From positions 5,786,030 through 5,850,029 of the forward strand of contig OU744450.1 of the NCBI GenBank assembly GCA_916610825.1: a stretch of DNA of 64,000 bases, written 5' to 3'. Of the stretch, positions 1-36,600 are shown piece after piece; within the stretch, counting starts at the first letter, position 1, and each line of letters starts with the position of its first letter. The position numbers and the translations under genes were made by a program. This DNA is from Haliclystus octoradiatus (Eukaryota > Cnidaria > Staurozoa > Stauromedusae > Haliclystidae). A model generated the notes under the pieces. It ran no database searches. It was not told where the DNA came from and saw nothing but the letters and a program-made list of their open reading frames with translations.

Positions 1-202
1 TCCAAAAATAACATAAAAACATTTATGTTAAAGTTTGAGCTTTGAAATAAGATCATCAGTGTCTTAAAAGTGAAAGTAAAAGTTCATCAATATTTTTTAA
101 AACATTACATGAAAACCAGTTGGCTTGTGATGTGTAGGCAGTGTCAATCAAACTGTGTGGAATGAGAAGTGTTGATAGAAATCACGTAGTAAAAATAGCT
201 AC

Positions 203-12839
<12,637 letters not shown>

Positions 12840-13106
12840 GCTTCGTGATCCTGCTACAACACAGGCCAAAAAGTGTAGTTCTGTAGTAGTTACATTTTGA
12901 TTTTTGTGATTTTGGCCGTCCTGATGAACATGACTCGTATTCAATAATTATGTAATCTCTTTTTCAACATTAGCATGGATGGCAATCGCCATGGTAACTT
13001 AAGAATTTAAAAAGGGTATGTTATTTTTTGCTCTCAAGTTGTGGAAGGTATGGATTTTTAAGAGATTTTAGGAATAAGCATTAGGTAATTCAAACCTCAT
13101 TTAATC
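12840..13106. promoter_or_regulatory. Divergent intergenic promoter region of ASPDH and DRC2
   Basis: Only 267 bp separate the two start codons, so both promoters must lie here or overlap the 5' leaders. No clear TATA box is visible. The notable element is an X-box-like site at 12985-12998, listed separately. Bidirectional promoter function is inferred from the head-to-head arrangement. Confidence 0.6.
12985..12998 (+). promoter_or_regulatory. RFX X-box-like site upstream of DRC2
   Basis: The sequence ATCGCCATGGTAAC matches the RFX X-box consensus GTNRCC-AT-RGYAAC, with a perfect right half-site and one mismatch (A for G) in the left half. It lies about 110 bp upstream of the DRC2 start codon. 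RFX factors drive ciliary genes through X-boxes at this distance in many animals, so the placement fits a DRC2 promoter. Binding is inferred. Confidence 0.55.
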
Positions 13107-16100
13107 ATGTCAAGTAAAAAAAAGTCAGGTAAAAAAGGAAAGCTTTCAAAAATGACAGATGAGGAGAAAATACTTTATATGGAACAGAAACTTTTGGCTG
13201 AAGAAGAAATGAAAAAGAAGAAACAAGAAATGCTGGCTCAATTTCTGAAAGATAAACTAGCAAAAGAAGAGAAAAGTACACAGTTTAATATGAATAAATT
13301 AGATAGTCAATGGAGAGCAATAATGAGGGAAGGTGAGATAATTAGCAAATTAATAGCTGTGATTAAGTCATTAAGATCATGAATATAATTGTAGTCTTTA
13401 GACTATATATAGTCTATAGACTATGGTAGCCTATAATAGACTATAGTATATAGCCTATGATATAATATAATACAAACTTTTGACATTGAATTGATCCAGT
13501 ATCAGTATCCTGACCCTGGAAGTACTGTCACTGTGTCACAATCAATTAAATAAGAGGATTTCTTACAGTTCATTGAAATGATGTTCATCATTTTAAAGTC
13601 AAATGGCCACTTTCATGAACTCTCTTTTAGCCTAACCATTTCATGTTTAAAATTCATGATCTATATAAAGCGAGGCTTGCATGGTTTACAAAGGGTACAA
13701 TCAGATTTAGCATCACGAGTGAAAGTGATCAATGAGTCTACTACTGTGCATTCCCCTACTAAAACAGTTCACGAAACCTGAATCGTTCAATCGTTATGAA
13801 ATATTGATATGAAGCAGTTCATGAAAAAGTTAATTAAAATAGGTCATTTCACATAAATGAACTCTTTATATGGTGTTCTGGGCAAACTCAATTACCATGT
13901 GTGATTGCATTAGTCCTTCAGAACACATGCTAACAGAACTCATAGGCAAATTTGTTTCTTTCAATCAATAAAAAGAGTTTGACCACAAAACTAGTAACTT
14001 TGTCAGGCTGTGATTTCACGTCTGAATCTGCTTCACAAGTCACTGTCTCCATACGATTTTACAACAACAAAATCCTGTAACTTGACTTAAGGTCACAATC
14101 TGTCGCATCTGATTGGGTGTTCCCAATTTCAAGAATCAGCAACAAATTTTAGTAAGAAATTCCTCTAGCCCATGTGCCGCGACTCTCAATTTCATGGAGC
14201 AGAACATGGGATAGGGGCTATTGCCTAATTGTGTTCATGATCAATATACGAGCATACATAAAGTTTTATGAACAGTTCATGAACTCACATTAGTTTTTTC
14301 ACAGGGCTTCACATTTTCTTAGTAAATCATTTTGGTTTAGCTTGACTATAGAATTGACACCATCTGATTGCATCATAGATAGATGTACAAATCTCTACAC
14401 ATAGGCTTGGCTTTTCTTAAAGGCTTACAATTGACTATCCCGCTGTGTGGTTTAAAAGTTGAAAAATGAATGCCATTTCTCCACAAGTAGTGTGCATCAC
14501 TTACCACACTCGGAGACCAATCGCAAACGCCGCCAATCAATGCTAATGCCTTTGAATAAACATTTGATTACTTTTATTAATTTTAGCAAAGACAAAAGAA
14601 TTAAAGAAGGATACCGAAATCCTGAGTCAAACATTTGAAAGAGTTGTTGATCGAAAGGATGCCATATTACGCTCCCTTGTCAAGGACATTGAAGAGGCAG
14701 AAGAACAATATCAAGTTGCCTTACGGAACCATCTGGAAAATATTAATAATCTCATAGGTGAGTTAATCTGTTAACTCAAACTCAACATTTTTGAAAGCAA
14801 TCTGATTTGATTTACTATGATACGGACATTGGCAAAACGTTACATCTCAGTAAAATGAGTTTGAGAGTTCATGAACATTGCCCAAATGTTCATGAACTGT
14901 CTACGAGCCCACAAGGAAATGTCCACGGAACTCTACGTGAACTGTTTGTGAACTTGTGATATTTTCAGTGTTTTTCACCAATTTCAAAAATGGAAAAGGA
15001 TTAGTATTTATCAGGAAAGTTTCAAACAATATACCTATGGTATGTTCCAGAAACCACAAGGTACATTTTTTGATTTCATTGTTTTGGTTTATTTTGGTTT
15101 TACTTTCGCTTTTTTTAATAAATTATATTGTTGCTATAAAATAGTACTAGTAGAACCCAGTCTTCCTTTCGACTAAACGTGAACTTGAAAACACCTGCAA
15201 AAAGTTGGTATGAGGCTCATTAACATCACTTTTTTGTATTATGGACCTAACGCTAAAATCAAAGTAAAACACATTTAGTAGAAATACACCTACTTCCATA
15301 CAGTGGCCACGTGTCGAAAGCTCTGAGATTCAAATGTAGATTGAAGGCGTTATCAATCATCATTTTTGTCACGGTGGTAGTAGCAATTTGATGAACATCA
15401 CAATATAAAATCTAATAAGATATTTATTTGAAATGATTTATAGATTTACAAGCGGACAACATTTTCGAAATGGAAAGAGAATACACCATAGAGTGTGAAG
15501 ATCTAAAAGATGAATTTGAACGTGAACGGTATGTTGATTAAATAGAGAGGCTTAGATTTAGTACAGGTACAGCCACGAGTACATCGTTCTCGTTGCGCAT
15601 CACTTCTGTGCATTGGGGAAGCCCCTTTGCTCTGAAACCTGTACTGACCTCCCTGTTTCGGAACACCTCGCACGAAAGATAAACCACAGAGTACATTTTT
15701 TGATTTCATTGTTTTGGTTTATTTTGGTTTTACTTTCGCTTTTTTTAATAAATTATATTGTTGCTATAAAATAGTACTAGTAGAACCCAGTCTTCCTTTC
15801 GACTAAAAGTGAACTTGAAACGGTACCGGTGCTAAATCTAAACCTCCTTAATGACCAATGAATAAATAGAAAGCAGCAATTCTCTTTCCTTTATTGAAAA
15901 TAGTGACAAAACGTAAACTCAAATGGCAGTCTTTATCAAAACCATTCATGAAACGCATTTTACACAGAAATGGATCACATTCACGGTTTACATTAATCAA
16001 GCTTGCAAACCAATCTTTGTTACAGTCAAACCTGCTAAAACGATCACCTCTGTATATCAGCACCTCTTACGTCTACTGTGATCACTTTCAAAAAACGCAA

Positions 16101-19100
16101 AAAAAATTCTATTGAATCAAACCTGTATACAAACGCCACCTGCATATAGTGGTCAATTTATCTAAATCTAATGTGTGCATGTTTTACTCAGGTCTCACTA
16201 AAGTAAGGGTTTTAAACAAGTAAAGCATTTCAGATCATCAACTTGGGAAATGCAGTTTGAGAATACACTTTTATTTTACTGTAAGCTATTTACAGATTAC
16301 AGAGTCATTGAGAAAAAATCAAATGATGTTTTAAGGTTAATAGGTTAAGATGAAATTGTTACACTGTATTTGTTTTTCACAACAGGGAAAAACTTATCGA
16401 ACAACACAGAAAAGAAACAAACGAATTGATGGATATAATGTTTGCGATGGATAGTGAAGTTGAAGAGAAAGAAAACGAAGCAAAACAAGGATTTCAAAGT
16501 ATCAGAGATGAAATGAAAAATAAGGTTAGTTGATTTTTAGACATTTTGAGGTTAACTCAAATTTACTACAATCGTTAATAGAAGGACTAAAAAGAGCAAC
16601 ATTTGTTGAAATCAAATTTAAGGTCACAGAAACCTTGAAATAATTGGGAACATGCCAGAATAATAAAAATCAAGAACAATTTTATCTGATAAATCTATTT
16701 CTTTACCTGCAAAAAATTAACTTTGGTAATGAGAAATTCATGAAAATTGGGCTATTTAGCATCCTGGAGCTGTTTTCACAGGAGTTCCCTATCTGTTCTC
16801 CCATATCATGTGATAAGTAATGAGCATCGAGCATCTCCCCTGCAAAAAACAGTTCATGAACTGGCCCAATTTTCATGGACTTTTTCATAAACTGTTCATG
16901 AATTGTTCATGGAGGTTTATGAAGTTTTCATAACTCCTGAATTGCTTTTAACAGGGGCTATTATTATTGCACTGAGAAAAGGGCCAATTTTCTACAAAGA
17001 GAGATGTGGTGTGCATTTGATAGGGCTAATTTAACAGTTGACACAAGGCAGGAAACCTTATTTACTGTTGCTGATATTTATCTACAGAATTTAGAAGAAA
17101 AACATGCTCTTCGTATCCAATTAGAGGGACAAGTAGAAGATCTATGGAAGCAATTTCAAGCGGTAAGAAGCAAAATATGTTGCTATGTAATTTTAACATT
17201 AAAAAATTTACAAAAATAGAATCATAATTCAAGTTGAGGTTCCGTTTTCAATTTAGGCTTTGAAAAATTATAATGAAACAACAGAGGAAAGAAAGAATGC
17301 TTTTGAAATCTTGAAAGCAAAAGATGAAAAAAGTGCCAAAGAAATTGAAATGCAAACTAAAAAGTTACAAAAAATACAGGTACCGTAGATAATAACAAAA
17401 TAATCAACTACTCAAATTATCGATCTTATATTAAAATGAAAATATGAATTACAAATAGTGACTTTTTATTGTTAATCAAACAGGACTCCATCTCTCAGCT
17501 TAAATCAAAAATGAACAACACAGCACGAGAATGTGATGAAGAAAACCGCACAATCAAAAAGGTTAACTTGCAGTACAGTAGAGTAATGTGTAACCTTTGT
17601 TATTGTGACAGGATTTGAAATCAATATTTTATATTTCGTTGTAGGAAAAAGACGGAATAGCTAAACATTATCAAGAATTAAAAGGAAATATGAATCAAAA
17701 TAGAGAAAAAGAAAGGTGATTTTTGCTAGTAATAAATTTTACTATTGAATTGATAATAAATGGCAAGCTTCCCAGTTAAATCAAAGTAAAGGAAAACAAG
17801 CCTTCAAAATGGCCGATAAGAGAACTTATTTGGATAAGATGTATTTGATTATGAAACAACACAGAAGGATGAGCTCTTTCTTCTCATTATACAATCTTAC
17901 GGTTTTCCCGAGCTTCATTGCATATTTTTAAAAACTGAAATCATATGGGAAAATCCTGCCATTAAAATATAATTGAATTTGAAATATATACATGAAGGTA
18001 TATCAGATAAATATTCACAACAAAATCTTATGCTGGCCAATTATATTCAACTGTTTTTTGCCTGTTATATTAGCCTAATATGTCAATAATACTATGATAT
18101 ATCTATATTCCAGGCAGCGTCTTACAAAATTGACTTTACAGAGTAACACGGCTATCAAAGAGTTGAAACGAAAGAAAGAAAAAGGAGAAAAAATATTGAA
18201 ACTAGCTGAGATGTGTAGAAAAAGTGAAACAGAACAAGAAAAGGTACACAAGAGAACAATTTATAGAACAAAACAGTTCATGAAAAAAGTCTCACAAATT
18301 GAATACCTCAGTGGAGGTAAAGTCAATTCATTGGAAGTTCTTAGCATTGTACTCCAATCTGAAAATTATAATCACTATCTTCTATTTACTGTACCATACT
18401 ACAAATGTGAGCTTGAGAAATGAATCAATAATCTTCAAGCAGATAAACTATGAGTCCATGTGTCAGAATTATAAATGCAGACTGAACATTAATGCATAAA
18501 AATGTGTACATATGGTAAAGTTGTTTAGGGTCATTACAAGAACACCCTTGGGAAAAACAGTTCCAGAGTTCATGAATAGTTCATGAACGTTAAATGGCCC
18601 CGATTTTTATGAACTGTTCATGAACTCCGGAACTGTTTTCGCAGGAAAGGTACAAAAGGAGCTGAAAGAGAACAGCATACATTTATAGATATAAATATAT
18701 AGTAGAAACTGTCTATAGCAGCACATCTAGGGAAATTTCAAAATGTATATTATAGGCGATGTGCCGTTTATTTATGAGAAGATCAGATACTAAATTTCAC
18801 TAGGAACATCAGTTAAATTCAGTGCGTTATGAACAATAATCTGCTGTTAAGGTGACGTTATAAACATATCTGCTTCTAAGAATATCTGATTGGCTTACAA
18901 CAGTTGTTTAATTCAAAATAGCCAACTAAAAGTAGAACTTCAGGGTGAAAGAGATTTGAAAGTCATTGAATAATCAACATCATATCTAATATCTTTTCAG
19001 GTACTACCGTTTTATGCCTCTTCGTTAACCGATGAAGAAGAAAAAGAGGCTGAAGGAGTAGTAAATCAAAAAGCGGATGAAAACCTGGCAAACGTAAATT

Positions 19101-21147
19101 ACTATTTCAAATTTATTTGTATTTCTTCTTGGAGTAAACAAATGATATATATGTCAATACAATTTCATTCATTATTATTTTGTAGCTAATTGGTGAATAT
19201 ACATCGCTTGAAAACTTTTGGAAACGATACAACAAGGTATATATTTAAATAGTAATCAGCTATGACAATTTCAACAATAACAAGTAGCATGAAGATTCAT
19301 TGGATATTAGTTATAATCAAGACACACGTTTGGCCACTAGTCAGTGTTATGCTCTTCCTCAACTGTCATGCAAGTTGAATATTCCAACAGCAGAAATGAA
19401 TCTAGAGTATAGAAACTTCTAATCTCTTGTGAATCTTAATTTTTCATAATTTACCAAGCAAAATATATTATGAGGTAAACACATGTATGTGAGAGTGCTC
19501 AATGTTTGTCAAAACTATAGGATTGAAACAAAGATTGACACATAAACCTTTTCCATTACTCTGAGTTTCACGTGTTTAATTTGCGACCATCAGACTGTTT
19601 ACTAAAAAATTTAAAAACATACTACTACTCATTATATAATTAAAATTGTTATAGTTATACGTAAATAATTTTTTTTTCGTATCGGCATTTTGAAATTAGT
19701 TCTGAAATTAATTTAACAAGTATCAATTTTGATTTTTCTATTTCCATAGGTTCTACTTGATAAATTAGCTCTTGAAAAGAAAAAAAGTTGTCTAACGACC
19801 GAAAATCAACAATTACGTTCTATTTTGAAACAATATCTTGACGGTAAGGATACAGTAGATGGGGTTAGTCATCAAGACATTATTATTATTACAAATCATA
19901 ATTATCCGCATCAGCAACCCATGATACACTAATGAGAATTAGGTATAGGTTAGTCTGCACGCAGGCTAGTATAGGTTTGATGATCAATTCTACTTATTTG
20001 GTTTTATATTTCTAGGAATATCAGTCAGTGAAGAGATTTTATCCCAAAGAAACCCACTGCTTATTGTCAATAATAAAACAAATATTAAGTAAGTATTATG
20101 ACACTTTCACGGTTCTTTGCTGCTACACGGCTTTGCCCTGTCTGAGTGGCCTTGATATTTTACGAAAAAGTCCATTTTTCACTTTTACACCAAATTCAGT
20201 TGAAGTATTAAAACTAAATATAGCCTATGTTCAGACCACAAAAGAGAGCTTCCGAATGATGTATGATGTTTACGACTTCTTCACATGGTTGTTGTGATTA
20301 GCGCGTACAAAGTTTTGAAGGTCATTTTTATAAAGTAGTAGAGATAAAGCAAATATGTTGACAGATAAACAGTCCAGGAACATCCATCAGACCAGGAAAT
20401 ATTTCCTTACAAAATTTGAAAAGTAAATTATAATTAATCAATATTCAATATTCAATACAGAAAATCATGATAGTGTAGGCATATCAATGTTTGAGATCAA
20501 TAAAGAGACATGCTAAAAGTAGCCACTCCACACCCCTAAAAGTAGAAGAGTGGTAGGGGCAACTTTGGAAGGTGCTAAGAAGGTCCTACCACCGTTAATG
20601 TAACAAAGAAAGAACATTTTACAGCAAACAAGTGGAAACAGTTTTCTAAATTTATTTTCATACTCAACTTTACAGATGTCTACTATATATCAATTTTCAA
20701 CAGTAAAGTTTTTGTTTTAATATTCTACAAATTTATATTAAAATAATTGTAATTTACATTCTTTCAAATTAGATCTATAATAAAACGGAGCAGATAATTG
20801 AATCTGCCATTTCCTAAATTTCCGCTCTGTATTATTATAAATTTAATTTCAAAGAATGTAAATGACAATAACTTTGATATAAATTTGTAGAAGAAAATAA
20901 AATTAGAAAACTATTGCCACTGACTCTTTCTGTCAAATGTTTTGAGAAGAAACTTATTAATCAAAGAAAGAATAGCATAAGAAACTTTTGTGGAACCTTG
21001 ATATTACAAATCTTAATTACACATGTAGGTATTCACAATTATTTGAATTCCAGGCTACCAAGTGTCCCAGTTGGCGACAAACGAGTTGGTAATCGTCCTA
21101 CGCAGACAGTAGTTGAGGCTGCTCATATAGTGAAACATACTTTGTAA
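13107..21147 (+). CDS. DRC2: Dynein regulatory complex subunit 2 (CCDC65), 14 exons, 500 aa
   Basis: Coiled-coil subunit of the nexin-dynein regulatory complex that links doublet microtubules in motile cilia and flagella. Exons: 13107-13332, 14587-14757, 15444-15528, 16386-16524, 17088-17162, 17257-17379, 17484-17561, 17645-17715, 18114-18243, 19001-19093, 19186-19236, 19750-19843, 20016-20088, 21054-21147; the total is 501 codons with stop, close to human CCDC65 (484 aa). Diagnostic blocks include [31 protein letters not shown]...[48 protein letters not shown] and [15 protein letters not shown]. It has a Lys-rich start ([12 protein letters not shown]), is almost all helical and lacks membrane segments. 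Candidate AATAAA signals lie about 60 bp past the stop. An X-box-like site lies upstream. Very sure of identity. Confidence 0.95.
13385..13475. repeat. Short imperfect tandem repeat of AGTCTATAGACTAT
   Basis: Low-complexity run built from 'tagtctatagactat' variants at the start of DRC2 intron 1. Its origin is unclear. Confidence 0.6.
15053..15183 (+). repeat. Direct repeat, copy 1 (about 130 bp)
   Basis: The segment from ACCACAAGGTACATTTTTTG to CTTTCGACTAAACGTGAACT recurs almost identically at 15680-15812 in the same orientation. Both copies are in DRC2 introns 2 and 3, on either side of exon 3. Confidence 0.85.
15545..15848. mobile_element. Inverted-repeat element containing the second copy of the 130-bp repeat
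   Basis: The left end GAGGCTTAGATTTAGTACAGGTAC and right end GGTACCGGTGCTAAATCTAAACCTC are imperfect inverted repeats of about 24 bp. The interior holds the 15680-15812 copy of the direct repeat. It lies in DRC2 intron 3 just after exon 3. No target duplication is certain. Confidence 0.6.
16023..16200. mobile_element. Family A MITE in DRC2 intron 3
   Basis: Begins CAGTCAAACCTGCTAAAACG after TA, contains ACCTGTATACAAACGCCACC, and ends near CAGGTCTCACT. More diverged than other copies. Confidence 0.65.
16840..16965. repeat. Family C foldback fragment (GTTCATGAAC type)
   Basis: Contains CAGTTCATGAACTGGCCC, several GTTCATGAA units and the end TCCTGAATTGCTTTTAACAGGGG, all hallmarks of the family. 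It lies in DRC2 intron 4. It is diverged and asymmetric. Confidence 0.55.
18545..18650. repeat. Family C foldback element in DRC2 intron 9
   Basis: The left arm AAACAGTTCCAGAGTTCATG pairs with the right arm GTTCATGAACTCCGGAACTG; the middle is GTTAAATGGCCCCGATTT. Compact copy, about 105 bp. Confidence 0.7.
19543..19615. repeat. Family F hairpin fragment
   Basis: Carries CCTTTTCCATTACTCTGAGTTTCACGTGTTTA, clearly one arm of the hairpins at 45061 and 44812, without a full second arm. It lies in DRC2 intron 11. Confidence 0.5.
20636..20920. repeat. Imperfect 285-bp palindrome in DRC2 intron 13
   Basis: Segments on the left ('cagttttctaaatttatttt', 'attctacaaatttatatt', 'taatttacattctttcaaatt') reappear in reverse complement on the right ('aatttcaaagaatgtaaatg', 'atataaatttgtagaa', 'aaataaaattagaaaact'). 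The centre is near 20790. It looks like a foldback transposon or a recent inverted duplication. Confidence 0.6.
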
Positions 21148-21429
21148 ATAGTATAATGAAAATAATTGTAGATAATCAAAACCACTATTGTTTGGGATGA
21201 AATTTTATAATAAAAACAACAAAAATAAAGGCAAGATTTGTTATCCTCTGTGTCAATGAATGATTTTGCAAACCATTAATGAAATATTTACAATAAATTT
21301 AATATCAAGCAAATAAAAAGAAACATTAACAACACTTTAATATTTTGTCCTAAAAATAACTTGCAAATTAAAAAATTAACATAAATGTTAATTTAAAATA
21401 TTTAAATAAATAATATAATCTACCGTATA
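21148..21429. other. Intergenic region between convergent DRC2 and the two-membrane-segment gene
   Basis: 282 AT-rich bases between two stop codons. AATAAA-type signals for DRC2 lie near 21209 and 21224. No repeat is visible. Confidence 0.6.
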
Positions 21430-33004
<11,575 letters not shown>

Positions 33005-33635
33005 CAAATATACTCCACTTCAATGTAAATTAATAGAAATTGAACAGATATATGTGTAATTTGAAAGCGTCAAGGACATAAAGCCAAGAATTTAAAGATT
33101 TAGCCAGCTACTACTGTTCTAAAGTCTAAGGTAGTCCTTTGGTTTTGACAATAAAACAGCAGGGATGCTTTATAACTGTTGAAACCATCGCTCCAAATTA
33201 AAAAATTAGCACAATACTATACCACGAGTATCTTTCAAATACCAATACAGTTCATTAATTCAACATATGGCTAAACGTCTATTTATTCTCGGATAGAATA
33301 GAAAAAGTTATAATTTTACAGAGTAAGCTCCTCCAAATAACTCATGTTTTACTTTTTGCGACATAAGCTATCCTCACTTTCGGTATAACATTTTGTTGAC
33401 AATGTGCGTACGAGGCAGAACATAGATGGGGGATAAATTTGGAAAAATCCAAGAATGTTGATTTGTTGTTTCTGGTTTTCTGCAGCTTTCTACGCTTACT
33501 GGCTGACTGTTTTTAGAGCCTAAAAAGCTGTTAGCTACTCGTTGTTATCAATATTACATCATATTTAATGTTTTCATTTTGCTCAAATGATTTGGCTGTA
33601 AACAACAACAGTCGCAAAAACTACAGAGAACAGAG
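33005..33635. other. Divergent intergenic region
   Basis: 631 bp between the start codons of the two-membrane-segment gene and the Tim44-like gene. AT-rich; no TATA box, repeat or RNA gene recognised. It must include the promoters and leaders of both. Confidence 0.5.
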
Positions 33636-36600
33636 ATGTTACAAGTAGCAAGGAGGATAAAAGGGTTTGGATTAGAAAAGAGATTGCATAACGTTGAACA
33701 GTTTCAAAGAAGATGGATCACTTTGACTAGCAATTGTAACCAAAACAAGTTCCCTTGGCGTCAGGATCTTGAACATGGTAATTTCAAGTAATAAATCATC
33801 TTGCAAATTTCAAATTAGCAAGATCAATGACAATTGACTGAATTTTACAATTGAATTCAGCAATTCAATGCCATATGTTCCAGTTTCCACGATATCAAGT
33901 TTTCAATCATGATTATCATTCCATAGCAAGTCTAGGGTTGTATCCATTAACCATCACATAATAAATCGATCGATTATCAAAGAATTATCAGTCAGAATCA
34001 GTCTCTAGCCTCCTTATTGAAAAAATGCATTGCTCCCAACCAATGTTTTATTGCAATTTTTCGCAGGGGAATTATTTATTTGAGCACATTTAGATAGGTA
34101 TAATATCTAAATAATCCTGGAAATTATGTCATTTTCTTGTAACATTGCGAAATGCAGTGGCAGGAATTTCTGTAACACCATCACTTGCGCAACCAAGATC
34201 TTGCCTGCAAGTATCATTCTTTCCAGTCTAGATCAGAATGCTAAGGCGGTCCCTGTTTTGTAAGTAGATCCACTTGCTTGGCCAAGCATTTTTCTAGTCA
34301 AGCTGTTTTAGAAATTTCAGTTCATGAACTTTAAATGGCCCAATTTTTATAAACTGGCACAAAAGAATCATGGAAAGCAGACCACCTTAAACGTTCATGA
34401 ACAATTCATCAATTATCATCGATTGATTGCCTGTTTGCAAAGACTACCGTCCTATATCCCCAAGATCTTGGGCACAGAAGAGCCAAAAACAGCAGAAAAT
34501 GACAGAAATTAGTTTTGATGATTTTCAATGAAATATTGCAGCTTCAGAGCAGCATCTCACAAGAAAATGTTTAATATATTTTTCAAAATTATCAAGTTTC
34601 TTTTGAATTTTCAATGTTCATTATTCTTGCCGCCATTTAGCATCCTAGTATCTAAATCAGTAATTGAATTTGTCTAAATCTAGCTGTCAAATGTTGAATG
34701 CTAGACAATCAATACCAGAAGATATTTAAAGCTAAATAAATGCAAAAAAACATATATAGGCCGTATATCACACAAAAGGGCTGAAACTAACAAAGTAATG
34801 GGCTATAAATATCGCAAATAGTATAGATACATCAAAAGCCAATAGTGCTCTAAACCTGTTATAACTGTCACCTCTATACAGCGGACACCTGTCTATAGTG
34901 GTCACTTTTGCAATGTCTAAAATAGTATTTTTTTTTTAATGAATTGAACCTGTATTTAAAGGCCACCTGTCTATAGTGGTCTATTTATCTACCTCTTGTA
35001 GCTGGCTGTTATATACAGGTTTCACTGTATTATAGTATACTATACACAGTGTCCAAAAACAGAATTAGCCTTCCCGGAATCTTAAATCTTTTTCGGAATT
35101 TCTTCTTGATGTTCGACGTATAAATCAGAAAATTATAAATTTTCTTCGGAATTTTCTCTAGCCCTCCTGGATCAAGGATTCCAGAATCCCCACTTTTGTC
35201 GGACCCGGAGTATACAAGATTGGCATATGGTGTGTCTGAGTTGAGACACATATGTAATTATATTTTTGTTTGGCAACATGAGGGTTCATGAACGCGTCTA
35301 TAGGATTTTTGCAAGAAGGTGTTTCTTTATGCTGAATCCCTTCAGCATATGTCCTTATTTTAGACTTGATTATTGTTATTTAGCGATTGTATTTATAAAT
35401 TATATTTGTTTATACATTGTAGGTACTATACCTAATCAATCTTTTCTTTATAAATTTATTGGTTTGATGTTGTTGCGGCGAGCTGTTAGGAATCAAAGGT
35501 ATTACAGTGCAAAAGAAATTCATAAAGTTAATCTTTCGAAAACTGTATATTGATCTGTTCATGAAAAATGAGACATTTAACGTTTCCTAACCGTTTTCAC
35601 AACATAATTTGAATAGAACTGTGAAACAATAGATATAGTTTGAAACAATACAATTACATACTATTTTTTTACAATTATTCATTTTATGATACCTTACCTT
35701 ACCTTACCTTATGATATGATATGATGATATGATTCATTTTATGATACACCTGTGAATAAAATCCGCACTACGCGCTTCACTCACATGAAGTAATCTCTAT
35801 CTATATAATGTGGTGTAAGTTGTATTTTTGATTAAACGTAATGCTCAATGCCATACAGCAGAGCTTTAAATAATGATCGCCTTGCCATGAAACTTTGAGT
35901 AGCAAACGTGATCGCCTTATTTCTGACTATATATTTTATACAGTAGAACTTGCTTAATATCCCCCCTCTGGTACAAATGAAAAGCGGGACGTTAAGCGAG
36001 GTGGGATAATAAGCAAGGTAGGAATGCGAGCGTATAGAGAATCAAAACTAGAAATCGGTATTATGTGGGGCTATTAGGCAAGGTGGGATATTAAAAGAGG
36101 GGATATTAAGCGAGTTCGACTGTATATAATAATAATATATGAAGAATACACATACCGGTATGCGTGAAACTTTAGTAACAGCAAGATATTATAATAGAAC
36201 CAAGATAGTCTAACTCAGATTTGTGTTTTTGAGAGTTTTAAACAGGCCATAATATTATCTTACATTTGTGAGAATCAACCAAATAAATTGTATTTAACAT
36301 CCTCAAGCATTGAATAATTCAAATTTAAAAACGACGTCTTTGTCCGACATCAATAACATCCTCAAAAGTCTATCTTTGTTGACCCAATATCGATCATTTC
36401 CAAACATTTTGATCTGTTTTGCCACGGCAAAATCACTGAGAATTGGCCTCAAAAGCTATTTTAAGATCATCTCGTTTCGATGCGAAAAAATTACCGGGGC
36501 TCAGATTATCAAACAAGCAAACTTTTCTTGTGAAAAGTAAAACATTTTTTCGCGCGGTTCAGATGAAATCATGAAACCCGGTTCTGTTAGATTTTTTGCC

